Shown here: positions 22,849-30,841 of the stretch, piece after piece | Layout: each line of letters begins with the position of its first letter | Position numbering within the stretch: position 1 is the stretch's first letter | Source of the DNA: Pseudomonadota bacterium | GTDB taxonomy: Bacteria > Pseudomonadota > Gammaproteobacteria > Burkholderiales > Burkholderiaceae_E | Length of the DNA: 39,887 nt | Reading direction: 5' to 3' | NCBI GenBank assembly: GCA_023388075.1 | Contig: JAEWGX010000065.1 | Coordinates: 1-39,887, forward strand | Made by a program: the position numbers and the translations under genes | Notes under the pieces: model-generated | Seen by the model: only the letters and a program-made list of their open reading frames with translations | Database searches by the model: none | Told to the model about the DNA's origin: nothing

Positions 22849-25521
22849 CTACTGCGCGACCTCGATCGCGGTGGTGCCGTCGAGCTCGAAGATGCGGCCA
22901 TCCGCCGCGATGGCCGAGTAGCCCAGGATCAGCGATTCCACCTGGTCCACCCCGGGCTCGTCCGGATCCTCGACCACGGTCCGCGCGATCGGCAGGTCCG
23001 CGTTGACTCGCCAGATCGGCGGCACGCCGGCAACAGGGTGCACGTCCGCGCTGATCGAGCCGCCACCCGTCGCGGTGACTGTCGCATGGAGCAGTTGACC
23101 GTTGCAGGCGACGGCATAGGGCCCGGCGATCCAGCAGATGTCGTCCAGCCCCGCGATGGTCCGCGGCACCGGGACGTCGCGTCCCCACACCACCACCTTG
23201 CCGTCCCGGGCCGCCTCCGACGTTCGCAGCAGCGCGCGGCTCTGCTGCAGGTCCTGGCCGCGGGCGAGCATCGCCACCCCGGTGAGCTCGCCGGCAGCGC
23301 CGTCCTCCGCCCGCAGGAACGCCTTCTCGCCCGGAGGCAGGGTGGATTCGCCGGTCTCCCCGACGCCGAGCGCACCACGGTTGATGCCCCAGCCCTGCAC
23401 ATTGCCGTCCGAGTACACCAGGTAGCGGTTGCCGAAGTCCTGGAACGCCTGTACCACGTAGTGTCCCGCGGCGCCCTGCGCGACCTGCGGATGATCGTCG
23501 AACTCGTCGCAGCCGAGCGTGGTAGCGACGTTCCCGCTGCGCCGAGCGAAGAAGACGTTGTCGCCGCCGAGCTGGTCGGCGGAGAGGCTCTCCGGCAGGA
23601 TCGACACCACCGGGTCGGTCGGATTGCTCAGGTCGCGGACCTGGAAGTCCTCCGCCAGGCCCACCCGCCAGGTGAAGAGCCGCTGCCCGTCGATCGCGGT
23701 CGCGATGAAGCAGTTCTGCCAGGGATCGGGATTGCCGGACGGCGTGCGGGTGGAGCGGTCGAACACGTCGATGCGCACGAAGCGCTGTCCGGCCGGCACC
23801 GCGGGCGGCTGCACCGGCGGCCCGCCGGTAGGCACTATGCTCAGGCTTCCGTCCGACAGCAGCGTGAAGATATAGCTGGGGCCCGCCTCGAAACTCGTTC
23901 CGGCTTTCCCCTTCAGCCGCTGCACCGGCACCGTCGCGGTCTTGAGGCTGCCGCTGCCGAGCGCCTTGGCGATCGCGCCGGTCTCGCTGGTGAGCCGGGC
24001 CGCGAAGGTATCGTACTGGTAGGTTCCGTCGCCGAGCTGCGGGACCGGTGTCGCGGCGTCCTTGCGCAGGTTCAGGACGCCGTCCTCGAGATCGTCCGCG
24101 ATCTGCTGCTGGATGGCGAGTGCCGGGGCCGTGGAGGTGGGCTGAGAGCGCGCGGCAGCCTTGGCGAGGCCGCCCAGCACCGCCCCATACACGCCGTTCT
24201 GGTTGTCCGTCAGCGCACCGGAATCGGGCTGGGCGTTGCCGGGACCGACCACCACCGGCAGCCGCCGCAGATCCTCCAGCCGGTAGATGCCGGGGAGCAG
24301 GTCGTTCACCGCGCGCAGGACCTCGTCGTGCGCGATCTGGACCCGCGCCGGGTCCCGCCAGGCATCGACGTCCTTCTCGATCGCCTTGAGCCGCACGCCG
24401 CCGTCGGTCGCGACCTGCGCGCCCAGTGCGATCGTCCGGCGCACCATCGCCTCGGTGAAGGGGGTGACGCCGCCGTTGCGATCCAGCCGGGTGAGGATGC
24501 CGCGGATCGTCGCGCCTTCGAACGACGCGGGGCTGCCGAGCTGCTCGTCGAAATAGGTGGCGCCGGAGCCGGGCGCCCCGGTGAAGGTGACCAGTACCGG
24601 CGCCTGCAGGTTGCACGGCACGAGCGTCACCATGCCGGTGGCGGCATCCACCCGCGTGGGGCCGAAGGTGACGCCGCCCGCGAATTCCGCCGTCACGTCC
24701 ACGTTGACGAACTGGCCGAGCGATCCGCCCACGCCGACGCCACCCGCAGCGCCATCCCCGCCGCCGTCGCCGGCGCCGATGCCTCCCGGCCCATCTCCGC
24801 CCCCGCCGATGTCCGGCTGGCTCACCACCCGGCTGAGCTGGTCCTGCAGCGGCCCGTCGAAGCCGGCGATCATGCCGGGGATGCAGGTGATCTGGTCGGG
24901 CGGGACGATGTCGAGGAGCGGGCCGCCCGCGAGCTCGTCGGCCGCCTGGTCCAGCGTCTTGTTCTGCGCGGCCAGGCTCGTCTTGAGCAGCTCCAGCGCG
25001 CCATCCATCGCATCGCCCGGCGCCGCGGTGAATGGCGAGCTCACCCAGTCGACCGAGGGCATCTGGGCGCCGATGCGGAGCAACTCGGCCCCCACCCCAC
25101 CCTGCGCCGCGGAGGCGCCCTGCGCCGTGATCCGCGCGAATGCCGCCGCGTCCGCGCCCGCATAGGCGGCGGCCGGAGAGACGCCGAGCATCCGTGCCGA
25201 CATGAGGTGGGTGAGCGACGTGACGTTGGCGGTACCGCTGCTTGCCGGCGTGGCCGAGACCAGCGTCGAGCCGCCGCCTTCGGCCTTGAGCAGGCAGGGC
25301 GCCTGGGCGCCCGGGATCTCCACCGAGAAGCGGCCGTCGAGATCCGTGCTGGTCCGGCCGCTGCCGGCGGCGCATTTCACCTCGACCGCGGCGTTACGCA
25401 GTGGCGCGCCGGTCGCGGCCGTGCCGTCGATGCGGGAGACCGGAGTGGACGGGCCGCTGCTTCCGCCGCCGCAGGAGGCGACGAGAAGCGCCATGACGCC
25501 CAGGACCAGTGTATTCCGCAT
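22849..25521 (-). CDS. Large lipoprotein with carboxypeptidase-regulatory-like N-domain and RCC1-like C-terminal segment
   Basis: 890 residues from the ATG at 25521, with AGAGG five bases upstream; the open frame continues upstream without support. Signal peptide with lipobox LVASC, Cys17, then GGGSSGP. Residues ~28-90 look like a Cna-B/carboxypeptidase-regulatory beta domain (VSRIDGTAATGAPLRNAAVEV, TSTDLDGRFSVEIPG). A helical part (~95-235) follows, then a Gly-rich linker at 239-268. Around 701-735 the pattern LVYSDGNVQGWGINRGALGVG matches an RCC1 repeat, and similar DG-x-VVVWG and ADGRIFEL pieces follow, so the C-terminus may be a degenerate beta-propeller. Outer-membrane or surface location is inferred. 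Function unknown. Divergent from the yihY-like gene. Confidence 0.82.
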   Translation of the reverse strand: MRNTLVLGVMALLVASCGGGSSGPSTPVSRIDGTAATGAPLRNAAVEVKCAAGSGRTSTDLDGRFSVEIPGAQAPCLLKAEGGGSTLVSATPASSGTANVTSLTHLMSARMLGVSPAAAYAGADAAAFARITAQGASAAQGGVGAELLRIGAQMPSVDWVSSPFTAAPGDAMDGALELLKTSLAAQNKTLDQAADELAGGPLLDIVPPDQITCIPGMIAGFDGPLQDQLSRVVSQPDIGGGGDGPGGIGAGDGGGDGAAGGVGVGGSLGQFVNVDVTAEFAGGVTFGPTRVDAATGMVTLVPCNLQAPVLVTFTGAPGSGATYFDEQLGSPASFEGATIRGILTRLDRNGGVTPFTEAMVRRTIALGAQVATDGGVRLKAIEKDVDAWRDPARVQIAHDEVLRAVNDLLPGIYRLEDLRRLPVVVGPGNAQPDSGALTDNQNGVYGAVLGGLAKAAARSQPTSTAPALAIQQQIADDLEDGVLNLRKDAATPVPQLGDGTYQYDTFAARLTSETGAIAKALGSGSLKTATVPVQRLKGKAGTSFEAGPSYIFTLLSDGSLSIVPTGGPPVQPPAVPAGQRFVRIDVFDRSTRTPSGNPDPWQNCFIATAIDGQRLFTWRVGLAEDFQVRDLSNPTDPVVSILPESLSADQLGGDNVFFARRSGNVATTLGCDEFDDHPQVAQGAAGHYVVQAFQDFGNRYLVYSDGNVQGWGINRGALGVGETGESTLPPGEKAFLRAEDGAAGELTGVAMLARGQDLQQSRALLRTSEAARDGKVVVWGRDVPVPRTIAGLDDICWIAGPYAVACNGQLLHATVTATGGGSISADVHPVAGVPPIWRVNADLPIARTVVEDPDEPGVDQVESLILGYSAIAADGRIFELDGTTAIEVAQ

Positions 25522-25540
25522 GCCGACCTCTTTGAGTAGA

Positions 25541-25568
25541 CTGCCACACCGACACTGCCACATCGACA
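25541..25568. repeat. Two tandem 14-base repeats upstream of the large lipoprotein gene
   Basis: CTGCCACACCGACA (25541-25554) and CTGCCACATCGACA (25555-25568) are exactly adjacent with one mismatch. On the lipoprotein's strand they end 20 bases before its ATG, just ahead of the ribosome site. They may be binding sites for a regulator that binds direct repeats, or chance duplication. Only the repeat is seen. The rest of the 25522-25705 gap shows nothing clear. Confidence 0.5.
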
Positions 25569-25705
25569 TCCCGGACCGACCGCCATTCGCACCCAGGCGC
25601 TTGCCCGGCGCAGTCGGCGCCCGCCTCCGAAACGGCGCCACTATGCAGGATCGACAGGGTGAAGTAAATACCGAATCGGTGCGATAGCGAGCACGCCGCT
25701 TCCCA

Positions 25706-27094
25706 ATGAATCTCGATCTCGAAAAGCAACTGGCCTCGCTCCAGCACCGGGCCATGCGGGCACGCGTCGCGCACGGGCCCGGCTACAAGGCGTTTGCCCT
25801 GCGCGCCGCGGGCATCGCGCTCGTCCTGGTGCGAGACATCGCCTTCGGGCAGCTCACGCTGCGCGCGATGAGCCTGGTGTACACCACCCTGCTGTCGATC
25901 GTTCCCCTGCTCGCGCTCAGCTTCTCGGTGCTGAAGGCCTTCGGCGTGCACAACCAGATCGAGCCGGCGCTGCAGCGCTTCCTCGAGCCGCTCGGCGACC
26001 AGGGCAACGAGGTCACCGCGCAGATCATCGGCTTCATCAACAACATGAACGTGGGCGTGCTCGGCTCGCTCGGGCTCGCGCTGCTCCTCTATACGTCGAT
26101 CTCGCTGATCCAGAAGATCGAGGTCGCCTTCAACTACATCTGGCACGTGCCGGAGCCGCGCAACTTCGGCACCCGCTTCAGCAGCTACCTCAGCGTCCTG
26201 CTGGTGGGACCGCTGCTGGTCTTCTCGGCCCTGAGCATCACGGCAGCCGTCACCAACACCGGGATCGTCCGGGACCTCCTCGCCATCGAGCCGCTCGGCC
26301 GGATCGCGGTGGAGGCCGGCAAGCTGGTGCCGTATGCGCTGATCATCGGCCTCTTCACCTTCATCTACGTCTTCATCCCGAATACCCGGGTGGCGCTGGG
26401 CGCGGCATTCGGCGGGGCGATCGTGGGCGGGCTCGCCTGGCAGACCGCCGGCTGGGCCTTCGCGAACTTCGTGGCCGGATCGGCCCGCTACACCGCCGTG
26501 TACTCCGGCTTCGCCATCGTCCTCCTTTTCCTCATCTGGGTGTACGTAAGCTGGCTCATCGTCCTGGTGGGGGCGAGCGTGAGCTTCTACATCCAGCACG
26601 GCGAATACGTCATGGCCCGCGGTGGCGAGCCGGTGCCGAGCGGTCGCATGCGCGAGCGACTGGCGCTCCTGGTGATGCAGGACATCGCCCGGCGCCACGT
26701 GACGGGCCAGGCACCGCTCGCGGCGGCGGCGCTGGCGCGCCAGCTCCTGATTCCTTCCTATGCGGTGCGCCAGGTGCTGGAGGTGATGGCTGCCCGGGGC
26801 CTGCTGGTCACGACGCGCGCGACACCGCCCACCTGGGTGCCGGCGCGCGATTTCGCCGGGGTGACCGCATGGGAGGTGGTCGAGGCCATTCGTGCCGACG
26901 GCGAGGACCAATCCTTCGACGTCTCGCGGCTGCCGCTCGCCGGCCCGGCTGGCGCCTTGGTGGAGTCGTACGAGGACGCGATGGCCGAGAGGCTGCGCGC
27001 GCTCAGCCTGCGCGACCTCGGGGAGCCATCGGCCGGCGCGCAGGAGAGCCACACCTCCGCGGCCGCCGTGCCGGGCGCGCGCAAGTCGGCCTGA
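25706..27094 (+). CDS. YihY/BrkB family inner-membrane protein
   Basis: 462 residues. Six TM segments typical of YihY/BrkB (once annotated as RNase BN): LRAMSLVYTTLLSIVPLLALSFSVLKAFG (~50-78) carries the conserved T-x-LSIVPLLA motif; later VGVLGSLGLALLLYTSISLIQKIEVAFNYIWHV and YSGFAIVLLFLIWVYVSWLIVLVGASVSF are also family-specific. The C-terminal ~150 residues form a soluble winged-helix-like domain (ALARQLLIPSYAVRQVLEVMAARGLLV) seen in longer members. Transport or lipid-related roles are proposed for the family; none is proven. No ribosome site is seen. Divergent from the large lipoprotein gene, convergent with cbpM. Confidence 0.93.
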   Translation: MNLDLEKQLASLQHRAMRARVAHGPGYKAFALRAAGIALVLVRDIAFGQLTLRAMSLVYTTLLSIVPLLALSFSVLKAFGVHNQIEPALQRFLEPLGDQGNEVTAQIIGFINNMNVGVLGSLGLALLLYTSISLIQKIEVAFNYIWHVPEPRNFGTRFSSYLSVLLVGPLLVFSALSITAAVTNTGIVRDLLAIEPLGRIAVEAGKLVPYALIIGLFTFIYVFIPNTRVALGAAFGGAIVGGLAWQTAGWAFANFVAGSARYTAVYSGFAIVLLFLIWVYVSWLIVLVGASVSFYIQHGEYVMARGGEPVPSGRMRERLALLVMQDIARRHVTGQAPLAAAALARQLLIPSYAVRQVLEVMAARGLLVTTRATPPTWVPARDFAGVTAWEVVEAIRADGEDQSFDVSRLPLAGPAGALVESYEDAMAERLRALSLRDLGEPSAGAQESHTSAAAVPGARKSA

Positions 27095-27111
27095 ACGCCG
27101 GCGCCGGAGAC

Positions 27112-27128
27112 GCCGCCGTGCCGGCGGC
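27112..27128. terminator. Hairpin between yihY-like gene and cbpM
   Basis: GCCGCCG (27112-27118), loop TGC, CGGCGGC (27122-27128): a perfect 7-bp stem in the 33-base gap between two convergent genes; its right arm touches the cbpM stop codon. Bidirectional termination is inferred from position. Confidence 0.45.
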
Positions 27129-27466
27129 TATCGCTCCTGCGGGATCGAGGCGGCGGCCAGCCCCGCGCGAAGCCCCGCCACTTCGCCCTCGAGCTCGCGC
27201 ACGCGATCGAGCAGGGCGAGGACGACCCCGACCGCGTGCGGCTCGAGATCCAGCTCCTGCTGCAGCCGGCAGGCGGTCCGGGCGACCGCCACCGTGTCGA
27301 GCGTGAACGCGGGCCTGCCGTCGGCAGCCGCGTCCGGCTCCAGGATGCCGAGATCGACGAAGGCCTCGAGCTGGCTCGCCGCCAGGCCCCAGCGCTCGTC
27401 CAGCTCGTCCAGCGACAGCACGCGATGCTCCTCGATCCAGACTGCCTCGATTCGTTCCCGCGTCAT
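27128..27466 (-). CDS. cbpM: CbpA modulator (CbpM/MerR-like)
   Basis: 112 residues. CbpM inhibits the DnaJ-like co-chaperone CbpA by binding its J-domain. The pattern is SLDELDERWGLAASQLEAFVDLGILEP (MerR-type HTH fold) at ~18-44, RLQQELDLEPHAVGVVLALLDRVRELEGEVAGL at ~67-100, ending in a short helix, as in MerR_2/CbpM proteins. Start overlaps the cbpA stop (ATGA), so the two are coupled, the usual gene order. Cytoplasmic. Confidence 0.92.
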   Translation of the reverse strand: MTRERIEAVWIEEHRVLSLDELDERWGLAASQLEAFVDLGILEPDAAADGRPAFTLDTVAVARTACRLQQELDLEPHAVGVVLALLDRVRELEGEVAGLRAGLAAASIPQER

Positions 27467-28407
27467 CCGCCCGCCCCTCCTTGCCTGCCGGCGCGCGGAT
27501 CGAACTGCGAGCGTTCCGCGAGCCGCTTGTACAGATCCCGCTCCTCGTCGCTCACCTGCGTCGGCACGACGATGCGCACCACCGCGTGGAGGTCGCCAGG
27601 CCCGCGCCCGCGCTGCGGCATGCCGCGACCGGCAAGACGCAGCCGGCGACCGGCCGGCGTTCCGGGCGGGATCCTCAGGTCCACCGGGCCGGTGAGCGTG
27701 GGCGCCTTCACGGTGGCGCCGAGCACGGCCTCCCATGGCGCGATGGGAAGATCGAAGTGGAGATCGCCCCCATCCTGGAGCCGGAAGACCGGGTGCGGCT
27801 TGTACTCCACGATGAGATAGAGGTCTCCGTCGCGGCCGCCGCCATGCCCGCGGCCGCCCTTGCCCGCGAGCCGCAGCCGCTGGCCCTGCGCGGTGCCCGG
27901 CGGGATCCGCACCTCGTAGGTGCGCTGGGCGGTTCTCATGAAGCCGTGCGCATCGGGCTCCGGCACGGCGAGGCTCAGGTCGAGCGTCGCGCCGGCAAGC
28001 GCATCCTCCAGCGAGACCTGCACCGGTACCTCGTAGTCCTGGCCGGGAATCCGTATCTCCTGGGTCCGGCCCGCGCGGGCGCCGCGGCCGAAGCTCGCGA
28101 AGAGATCCGCGAGGTCGATGTCCTCGAACGATTGGCCGGCATCGGCGAAGCGGCCGGACCAGCCCGGTGGTGGCCGGAACTCCTGGCCCTGGCCGACCTG
28201 CCCGAGCTCGTCGTACGCGGCACGCTTCTCCGGGTCCTTGAGGGTGCCGTAGGCCTCGGCGATCTCCTTGAACCGATCCTCGGCATCCGGCTCCTTGGAG
28301 ACGTCGGGATGGTACTTGCGTGCGAGCCGGCGGTAGGCCTTGGTGATCTCCTCGGCCGAGGCGGAGCGATCCACGCCAAGCGCGGCGTAGTAGTCCTTGT
28401 ATTTCAT
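27463..28407 (-). CDS. cbpA: DnaJ-like curved-DNA-binding co-chaperone
   Basis: 314 residues, E. coli CbpA is 306. J-domain at 1-70 with HPD at 33-35 (YHPDVS), a Gly/Phe-poor linker containing RPPPGWSGRFADA, then two DnaJ C-terminal substrate-binding domains: PVQVSLEDALAGATLDL, RIPPGTAQGQRLRLAGKGGRG, and DLPIAPWEAVLGATVKAPTL with RIPPGTPAGRRLRLAGRGMP. There is no zinc finger, as expected for CbpA. It stimulates DnaK and binds curved DNA. Start at ATG 28407; a weak GGAG lies five bases upstream and TAGAAT nine bases upstream. Coupled with cbpM. Confidence 0.95.
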   Translation of the reverse strand: MKYKDYYAALGVDRSASAEEITKAYRRLARKYHPDVSKEPDAEDRFKEIAEAYGTLKDPEKRAAYDELGQVGQGQEFRPPPGWSGRFADAGQSFEDIDLADLFASFGRGARAGRTQEIRIPGQDYEVPVQVSLEDALAGATLDLSLAVPEPDAHGFMRTAQRTYEVRIPPGTAQGQRLRLAGKGGRGHGGGRDGDLYLIVEYKPHPVFRLQDGGDLHFDLPIAPWEAVLGATVKAPTLTGPVDLRIPPGTPAGRRLRLAGRGMPQRGRGPGDLHAVVRIVVPTQVSDEERDLYKRLAERSQFDPRAGRQGGAGG

Positions 28408-28460
28408 CGCGCTCCGATTCTAGGACGAATCGCCGTGCCGCGAACCCGGCGCACCGCATC

Positions 28461-28497
28461 GCGGCGTTCCGGATCGCCAGCCGCTCCGGAACGCCGC
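28461..28497 (-). terminator. Strong hairpin between degP and cbpA
   Basis: GCGGCGTTCCGGA (28461-28473) pairs perfectly with TCCGGAACGCCGC (28485-28497): 13 bp, 11-base loop. It starts 22 bases behind the degP stop and lies 53 bases before cbpA, on the shared minus strand. It should end or attenuate degP transcription. There is no T-run, so it might instead be an RNA-stabilising 3' hairpin. Confidence 0.65.
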
Positions 28498-28519
28498 CGG
28501 CGATTCACGCTCGCGATCC

Positions 28520-30004
28520 TCAGGCGATCGGCACCGGCACGAAGATGCGCTCGCCGCCGCGTTGGATGAGCAGCGCCGCTGCGCGACTCGAGCCGGACAG
28601 CCGCGCGCGCACCTCGTCGGGGCTCGAGACCGGCTTGCCGTTGACCGCGAGCAGAAGGTCACCCGGCCGGATGCCGGCGGTTGCCGCCGGTCCCTCCGCA
28701 CCCTGCACCAGCAGCCCCGAGTCGACGCCGGCGCGCGCGAGCTCGCCAGGCTGCAACGGCCGTACCGTGAGCCCGAGCCGCGCCTTCGACGCCTCGTCGC
28801 CTACCGCGGCCACTTCCTCGCGCTTGGTCGCGTCGCCGAGCCGCGCGGCCACCGCGACCTGCTTGCCGTCGCGCCACACGTCGAGCTTCACCCGCGCGCC
28901 GGGGGACATCATGCCCAGCCTCGCCGGCAGCTCGCCCGCGCTCGCGATCCCGCTGCCATCGATCGCGAGGATGACGTCGCCGGACCGGAGCCCGGCCTGC
29001 TCCGCCGGGCCGCCTGGCTCGACGCTCGACACCAGCGCGCCCCGTGGCTTCTCGAGCCTGAACGAATCGGCCAGCGCCTGGTTCATCGGCTGGATCGTGA
29101 TGCCCAGCCGCGCGTGGGATGCCTCGCCGTGCTCGACGATCTGGTCCTTCACCCGGATCGCCACCTCGATCGGGATCGCGAAGGACACGCCCTGGTAGCC
29201 GCCGGTGCGACTGTAGATCTGCGAGTTGATCCCGACCACTTCGCCGCGCGCATTGAAGAGTGGCCCGCCGGAGTTGCCGGGGTTGACGGCCACGTCGGTC
29301 TGCACGAAGGGAACGTAGCCCCCGTCGGGCAGCGAGCGTCCGGTCGCGCTGACCACGCCGGCCGTCACCGTGTTCTCGAAGCCGAAGGGCGAGCCGATCG
29401 CGAGCACCCACTCCCCGGGCTCGAGCGCGCGGGCGCTGCCGAGCTTCACCGTCGGCAGGCCATCCGCATCGATCCTCAGCACGGCCACGTCGGTGCGCTC
29501 GTCCGCGCCCAGCACCTGCGCCTTGAACTCGCGCCGGTCGGTGAGCTTGACCGTCACCTGCTGCGCGTCCTTGATGACGTGGGCGTTGGTGAGGATGATT
29601 CCGTCCGGCGACACGATGAAGCCGGAACCCTGCCCACGCGTCGGGGCCTGCGCACCCGGCGGTATCGCGAAGCCCGGTCCCTCGAAGCGACGGAAGAAGT
29701 TCCAGAGCGGGTCGTCGTCCGGCAGCTCCGGACCCTGCACGGCGGTGCTCGCACGGCCGACCACGCTGATATTCACCACGGCCGGTCCCTGCTCGCGCGT
29801 GATCGCCGCGAAGTCCGGGGACTGCCCGCTCGCGGGGCCGCTGGCCGCGGTCGCGGTCGCCGCGGTCGTCGCCTGCGCCGGCAGGTGCCACGCACCTGTC
29901 AGTCCCGCGCCGCCGATCAGTCCGGCACCGATCATCGCCAGCGTCAGCTTGCCGATCCGGGTGCGAAACGGCACGGATCGAGTCTGCTTGTCGTGCGCTT
30001 CCAT
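28520..30004 (-). CDS. degP: Periplasmic serine protease, DegP/HtrA (Do) family
   Basis: 494 residues. Positively charged N-terminus and one hydrophobic stretch (~18-38) for export or anchoring. Chymotrypsin-like domain ~65-270 with catalytic triad His142 (TNAHVI), Asp172 (TDVAVL) and Ser245 (GNSGGPLF). PDZ1 ~295-380 (ARLGITIQPM, GLRSGDVILAIDG) and PDZ2 ~405-490 (RLGLTVRPL, IRPGDLLLAVNGKPV). It degrades or holds misfolded envelope proteins; two PDZ domains fit DegP/MucD rather than DegS. A good AGGAG precedes the ATG. Divergent from the rhomboid gene, with a PmrA-like direct repeat 53-69 bases upstream. Confidence 0.96.
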   Translation of the reverse strand: MEAHDKQTRSVPFRTRIGKLTLAMIGAGLIGGAGLTGAWHLPAQATTAATATAASGPASGQSPDFAAITREQGPAVVNISVVGRASTAVQGPELPDDDPLWNFFRRFEGPGFAIPPGAQAPTRGQGSGFIVSPDGIILTNAHVIKDAQQVTVKLTDRREFKAQVLGADERTDVAVLRIDADGLPTVKLGSARALEPGEWVLAIGSPFGFENTVTAGVVSATGRSLPDGGYVPFVQTDVAVNPGNSGGPLFNARGEVVGINSQIYSRTGGYQGVSFAIPIEVAIRVKDQIVEHGEASHARLGITIQPMNQALADSFRLEKPRGALVSSVEPGGPAEQAGLRSGDVILAIDGSGIASAGELPARLGMMSPGARVKLDVWRDGKQVAVAARLGDATKREEVAAVGDEASKARLGLTVRPLQPGELARAGVDSGLLVQGAEGPAATAGIRPGDLLLAVNGKPVSSPDEVRARLSGSSRAAALLIQRGGERIFVPVPIA

Positions 30005-30056
30005 GGGTCACTCCTCTGTTGCTGGATTGGAAGGACCCGTACTTTCCCGCGGAAGG

Positions 30057-30073
30057 CTTAGGGCGGGCTTAAG
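30057..30073. promoter_or_regulatory. Direct repeat resembling a PmrA/QseB box
   Basis: CTTAGG-N5-CTTAAG (30057-30062 and 30068-30073) in the 221-base gap between degP and the rhomboid gene. PmrA-type regulators bind CTTAA-like half-sites with a 5-base spacer, and a regulator of this branch is coded 2.2 kb away. It lies 53 bases upstream of the degP ATG. The sequence is seen; binding by that regulator is inferred. Confidence 0.45.
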
Positions 30074-30225
30074 GCGCCGAAGGCGCATGACCGCGGGGCG
30101 GACGCAGGGGCTTGACCGTTCGCGGTGTCGGCGATCGGGTATCTTCCCCCTTTCCGTTCCGATGGCGCGCTCCCCGGCGGGCACCGGATCGGCCCTACTG
30201 CCGCCCACGCCACGTCGAGGTTCCC

Positions 30226-30831
30226 GTGCCACCGTTCACCCAGGCGCTCATCATCGCCAACGTCATCGGCTTCCTGCTTCAGATGAGCTTCGGGGACCTG
30301 ATGCTGATCCTGTTCGCCCTGTGGCCAGGCAGCGGCAGCGGGCTGGGCGTGCTGCCGCTCACCGCGCCCTGGCAGCTGGTGACCTACAGCCTGCTGCACG
30401 GCGATCTCTTCCACATCCTCTTCAACATGTTCGCGGTGTGGATGTTCGGCTCGGCGCTGGAGCAGGTGTGGGGCGCCAAGCGGCTCGCGTTCACCTACGT
30501 CGCGGGAGTCGTGTCCGGCGCCGTCGCGCAACTGTTCGTCGGCGCGGCGCTCGGCGCCGCGAGCGGGCCCGTGATCGGCGCCTCGGCCGGCGTCTTCGGC
30601 ATCCTGCTCGCCTATGCCCTGGTGTTCCCGCACACGCGGATCATGCTGCTCTTTCCGCCGATCCCGATGCCGGCACGCGTCTTCGTGACGCTCTACGCGG
30701 TCCTGGAGCTCTATCTCGGGGTGACCGGCCGGCAGACCGGGGTCGCGCACTTCGCGCACCTCGGCGGGCTGGTCGGGGGCTGGCTGGGTTACCGGTTCGG
30801 CAGCCGCTTCTCCGGCTACCGGCGCAAGTAG
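30226..30831 (+). CDS. Rhomboid-family intramembrane serine protease
   Basis: 201 residues from a GTG at 30226, with GAGG five bases upstream; the open frame upstream has no family sequence. Six TM segments. Catalytic Ser120 in GASAG (118-122), catalytic His178 in AHLGG, and the accessory His63/Asn67 of the HGDLFHILFNMFAVW segment are all present. This is the small GlpG-like core without extra N-terminal domain. It cleaves within membrane helices of substrates; substrates are unknown. It is divergent from degP, giving a joint protease locus, and converges on the histidine-kinase gene. Confidence 0.93.
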   Translation: MPPFTQALIIANVIGFLLQMSFGDLMLILFALWPGSGSGLGVLPLTAPWQLVTYSLLHGDLFHILFNMFAVWMFGSALEQVWGAKRLAFTYVAGVVSGAVAQLFVGAALGAASGPVIGASAGVFGILLAYALVFPHTRIMLLFPPIPMPARVFVTLYAVLELYLGVTGRQTGVAHFAHLGGLVGGWLGYRFGSRFSGYRRK

Positions 30832-30841
30832 CCGGACGGAT

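Noticed and set aside
22801..25539. A 912-residue plus-strand open frame opposite the large lipoprotein
   Set aside because: The opposite strand has a lipobox, ribosome site and domain patterns; this one has none.
25394..27052. A 552-residue minus-strand open frame opposite the YihY-like gene
   Set aside because: No membrane or domain pattern; the plus strand encodes a well-formed YihY/BrkB protein.
27094..27128. A separate GC-rich repeat family behind the YihY-like gene
   Set aside because: The CGCCGG-type repeats here are explained by the short hairpin and general composition.
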